64,000 nt of DNA from Pithys albifrons albifrons (taxonomy: Eukaryota > Chordata > Aves > Passeriformes > Thamnophilidae): assembly GCF_047495875.1 (NCBI RefSeq), contig NC_092470.1, positions 20,605,185-20,669,184 on the forward strand, written 5' to 3'. The notes below the pieces were generated by a model. That model was not told the origin of the DNA. It did no database searches and saw only the letters and a list, made by a program, of their open reading frames with translations. The translations under genes were made by a program, and so were the position numbers. Positions 60,418 to 64,000 of the stretch are shown in pieces; position 1 is the first letter of the stretch; the number at the start of each line of letters is the position of its first letter.

Positions 60418-60525
60418 CCATGAGGAGCCTGTTCAGTGCCCACACACCCCTGGGTGGTGAAGAACCTTGTGCTCATACCCAGCCTGAGCCTCCCCTGGCA
60501 CAGCTCCAGCTGTTCCTCACATCCT
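60418..60525 (-). mobile_element. CR1 LINE fragment, older subfamily
   Basis: GTTCAGTGCCCACACACCCC followed by GAAGAACCTTGTGCTCATAC and CCTGAGCCTCCCCTGGCACA corresponds to the complement of the CR1 region also seen at 57180-57250. No tail is preserved. Confidence 0.7.
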
Positions 60526-63131
60526 CATCAGGAAGGTGAAGACAGATAATTAGATATATAATTATATATCCATGTGTTGGCTTGACATCTGCTACAATAT
60601 TTAGATTTCTGGTTAATATTTATTATTAATTAAATGTAAAGATTCCTAGTCCAAACTCTGCACTGTGTTAGGTTGGTGAATAACCAATTAGGCATCTCTT
60701 GTTTATCTTACAGCATGCAGCAAAAATTTGCTGTAGTCCTCACACTCTGACTTAACAGAACTGGTTTTACCTTCAGAAATAAACCCAGTTATTGGAAATC
60801 ATTGGGAATGGGCCAGTTGAGTGAGAGCTCAGGTAATTATTGTGGTGTACAGTGCAAGTTTCATTTCAGTCCAGGTCTCTCTCTGCATTAGGAGGTAAAA
60901 CATTCCCTTCAGTATTTAAGAAGCTGCACTTGGTGATGATAAATGGGAATATTCCCCTTGGTTTGCTGGCAGGGGATGGTCAGGAAACATCTCCACCTCA
61001 ACACAAGATTCATTAAAGATTCCAAGGTGGCTGTGCCTGAATGGGAGTGCAGAGAGTGGCTTTTTCTCAAGGCAGCAAGAGGTGTTTTGCTGCAGATTGT
61101 GGGGCTATTTTTAGCCCTGGGTACTGGTGAGGTGGAACAGAATATTTTTAGAGCTGTAGAAAATGCAGCCACTTGTGCTGGGTTCCTTTTTTCACTCTGC
61201 TGCTAGAGGGGTTTTCCAAAATAAAGAATAAAATTGGTAGGAAATGTCTCTCATGTATCTTTATTACTTATATAAGGGATATATTGAGTGTGTGTGTGTA
61301 TATATATATTTTATATATATATGTATATATAGACACACATTTCTGTAGGATTTTAAGTGCTTTGGTTCTATGAATGATGTTGTCATCTATTAAAATATAT
61401 ATTAATCATATTAAGGTATATTAAAATGGTTTTCCCTCAAATTCTGCAAGCCTTACTCAAGTGAAATGTTTGAAGAAAATCCACAATTAGCAGGGCATAA
61501 TTGGATCCCTCTCAGCAAATATCCACCAATCCCATATTCTGTTTGGATCATGACCTGGCTGAGTTCATGGAGTGATTCAGGAACCAGTGGTGATGCTGCA
61601 TTGGGAAAAGAAGAGCTTGGAAGAAGAGACTCTGTGATGTTTTTGCAGCATTTTAGGCATTTTTGAGTGTGTTTTGCTAATATTGGGCACCTGCAGGGCC
61701 AACAGAGCTGAGCCTGTGCTGGTTCTTGGTGTGTGTACAGATTTCCAGGAAAACATGGATTTTGTTCCTTGCCTTCCCTGGATTTAATTGGCTGGATGAA
61801 GGAGTAGGAAAGAGGAGCCACGGATTTGGTGATGTCTGAAACTGTTCCTGTTGCCACTCATGTCATTCCATGATTCTGCTTGAAAAGCTTTGGGTTACAC
61901 TTTGCAAGCCCTCTCAGATCTCTGAATTGCTCAGGGGATTTTTCAGCAGCAGGGTAAGACAGTGCTGCTGCTTCCTGCATTTTGGGGGAAATTACTGCAC
62001 TTGGGTTCTTCATGTTTAATTTAAATGACAAAGTCCAAGAGCCATCTGTGCCTTGTCCCTCCTTTCTGAACCTGCAGAGCACACCTGGCCTGTAAAGCTC
62101 TTAACTGCTCCTCCAAGTTCTGTTCCATTCAGAGAGGGCTAAAGAAAAGGTTGTAATGTCTAATAATTCACAGTTATAAAAAACCCCAATCCCCCCCAAA
62201 AACCATTCCTGGCATCTTTCTTACAAACTGTCATGTTTGCTCTGTTGTCCTGGCCTTGATTTCAGCTTTATTAGATTATAAATTCTATTTTAATCCACTT
62301 GGGTTTCGATTGCAGATCTATTTTTACCTTTCTGTTGTTAAATAATAATAATTGTTTGCAGGGCAGGGTTGTGTTTCTGTCCCTCAGAATGATTTTCTCT
62401 CATAAAACTGTACATTTGCATAGTTCTGGTTTTAATCTTGAAAACTTGAAAAGGAAATGATGAGCTTGACTTGCCAGGGGCTGTTTGGTGTCCTGATACA
62501 CCACAGGAATTAATAGAAATCTGGCAGCTTTTCTACACTTCAACTCCAGATGGGCAGAGTTTCTTCCCTGCAAAATCCCAAGTCCCTGGGAATGAGGAGT
62601 TGGAGTTGTGGCTCAGCCTGGGAGCTGTGTCTGTAATGGCAGAGCTCTGGTTAATGTGCTTGGCTGAGACTTTCCTGCATCATTTGTAGGGTAAGCAGAT
62701 CTAGAAGGAATAGATATGGATATAAAAAGAAGATAAAGGAGAAGATGAGAGAAAACCACGAAGAAAAACCATATTTTATCTTCCTTTCAGATGCCACTAC
62801 CCAGTTGTAGTTCCATGTCCAAGGGGCAGAGTTGTGTCTGCCTGACCATGACTCTGTTGTGATTCAGACCAACGTAGTTCTTGTCCTGTTCAGTCTGTCC
62901 AGAGTTTTGCAATATTTTATTGGCTTTTGGAGCATCTTTGCTGAATTAACAAGCTTTTCCTGCCCTCTTTGCAGTTCAGCCACACTCCTGTGGGAATCCC
63001 AGGGTTGCAGGTGCACAAAGCAGGGCTGGAGAACACAGGGGGTGGTTTGGGGCTGGTTTCAGGGAAGGAGCAGCCCATCCCTGGGATCACTGATCAGCAG
63101 CTCAGGGGCTTTGGTGAGACAAGAGCATATC
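60526..63131. other. Intron 2 unique sequence with a TG/TA microsatellite
   Basis: Mostly AT-rich single-copy DNA. A (TG)n(TA)n tract is at about 61287-61335. No exon or named repeat was found. Confidence 0.5.
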
Positions 63132-63430
63132 ACAGAATTCCAGAATGGTCGGGGTTGGAAGGGGCTTAAAGCTCTTCTTGTCCCACCCATGGGCAGGGAC
63201 ACCTCCCACCAGCCCAGGTGGCTCCAAGCCCTGTCCAGCCTGGCCTGGGACACTCCCAGGGATGGGGCAGCCACAGCTTCTCTGCCCAACCTGTGCCAGG
63301 ACCTGCCCACCCTCCCAGCCAGGAATTCCTGCCCAGTATCCCACCTAAACCCACCCTGTTTCACTTTAAATCCATTCCCCCTTGACCTGTCACTCCATGG
63401 CCTGGCCAAGTCCCCACTTCAGCAGAGGGT
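63132..63430 (-). mobile_element. CR1 LINE 3' fragment
   Basis: TCACAGAATTCCAGAATGGT followed by GGGTTGGAAGGGGCTTAAAG, the CCCATGGGCAGGGACACCTC block and CCAGCCAGGAATTCCTGCCC are the complement of the common avian CR1 end. It continues into an ORF2 remnant toward 63430. Confidence 0.9.
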
Positions 63431-63644
63431 GCACCAAAAACACACTGAAAATTGAAAAAAAACCCAAAACCACAAGAAGAAATGGTAGAGGCCTTTTTTT
63501 TGGTGCCAGCAGAGGCTGTTTCCTGTCTGACCAACATGCTGGATCCATGGCTGGTGAGGACAACTGGGATTGGAAAGCTCCCAGTGCAGAACTCAAACTG
63601 TGCTTCTAAATTTGCTCCCAATTGAATGTGTAAATGCTTTAATT

Positions 63645-63845
63645 TGGCCAGTGCAGGAACTGGATATTAGGGAAGATTTCTTCACTGAGAGACTGGTTAA
63701 GTATTGAAATAATCCAGGGAAGTGGTGGAGTCACCACCCCTGGCAGTGTCCAAAAAACAAGTTGTGGTTTAGTGATAAGTTGGTATTTGGTTGAAGGTTG
63801 GACCTGATGATCCTGGAGATCTTTTCCAACCTTAGTGATTCTGTC
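63645..63845 (+). mobile_element. CR1 LINE 3' end, diverged
   Basis: GGATATTAGGGAAGATTTCT, then AAGTGGTGGAGTCACCACCC and GGTTGGACCTGATGATCCTG ending AACCTTAGTGATTCTGT form a complete but diverged CR1 3' end. It belongs to a subfamily different from the palindrome-bearing copies. Confidence 0.9.
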
Positions 63846-64000
63846 AACACAGAAGTTGGAAACCCCCTTTTCAATGTCACATGTTGTTATTAAATAAAAC
63901 CAGGTCTTATTAACACAAGGAAAAGGGTTGAATTTTGGAACCTTTGTCCCATGATGGGAACTCTGTCATAGTTTTCTGCTGCACAGGGACTTCAGTTCCT

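Larger units (their letters stand above)
46846..64000 (+). other. PIAS1: PIAS1 intron 2, 5' part (open at window end)
   Basis: The intron begins with donor GTAAG directly after exon 2. I looked for the next PIAS1 exon, which should encode a segment around SDNSQRFRETCFAFALTPQ, and did not find it, so at least 17.1 kb of the intron is here. It holds a CCGT/CCAT array, AT-rich repeats, a ~160-182-bp tandem array and several CR1 copies. Confidence 0.85.

Noticed and set aside
46846..64000. PIAS1 exon 3 within the window
   Set aside because: I scanned for a segment coding SDNSQRFRETCFAFALTPQ and saw none. A translated search of the flanking downstream sequence would settle where it lies.

Overview
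This window is nuclear DNA from a bird, most likely a songbird. The evidence is about 16 CR1 LINE tracts with the avian 3' end, one tRNA-Ile-derived SINE with a CR1 tail (the passerine TguSINE1 type), many minisatellites, and two coding exons split by a large intron with canonical splice sites. Nothing bacterial or organellar was seen.

Only one gene can be supported: the 5' part of PIAS1 (E3 SUMO-protein ligase, protein inhibitor of activated STAT 1) on the + strand. Exon 1 (coding 18786-18809) encodes MADSAELK. Exon 2 (46401-46845) encodes residues 9-156, covering the SAP domain and the start of the PINIT domain. Intron 1 is 27,591 bp and intron 2 runs off the window end. The PINIT remainder, SP-RING, SIM and C-terminus lie outside.

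Layout: 1-17.3 kb is the upstream intergenic flank. It holds CR1 tracts, a 22/27-bp VNTR, a 51-bp VNTR, a 2.7-kb AT-rich satellite-like array with a 670-bp higher-order period, and a GGAT microsatellite. From 17.35 to 20.6 kb is the PIAS1 CpG island, in which exon 1 sits between two very GC-rich tandem arrays. From 20.6 to 46.4 kb is intron 1, with 37-bp, 21-bp, 30/47-bp and 28-bp minisatellites, polypyrimidine arrays, CR1 copies, a possible LTR and the SINE. From 46.4 to 64 kb are exon 2 and the start of intron 2. Intron 2 opens with a 760-bp CCGT/CCAT array, followed by 2 kb of AT-rich repeats, a 160-180-bp tandem array and more CR1.

Most long open frames here are artefacts of tandem repeats, GC-rich sequence or CR1 remnants. 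The most interesting leads are: an out-of-frame upstream ATG whose frame stays open through exon 1 and all of exon 2; an intron-2-retention frame of 313 extra codons; a 28-bp array of 20 evenly spaced GC boxes; a CR1 lineage with a duplicated 3' end around an ~80-bp palindrome; and a tandem array in which each unit carries a splice-acceptor-like motif. No new multi-gene system is visible.
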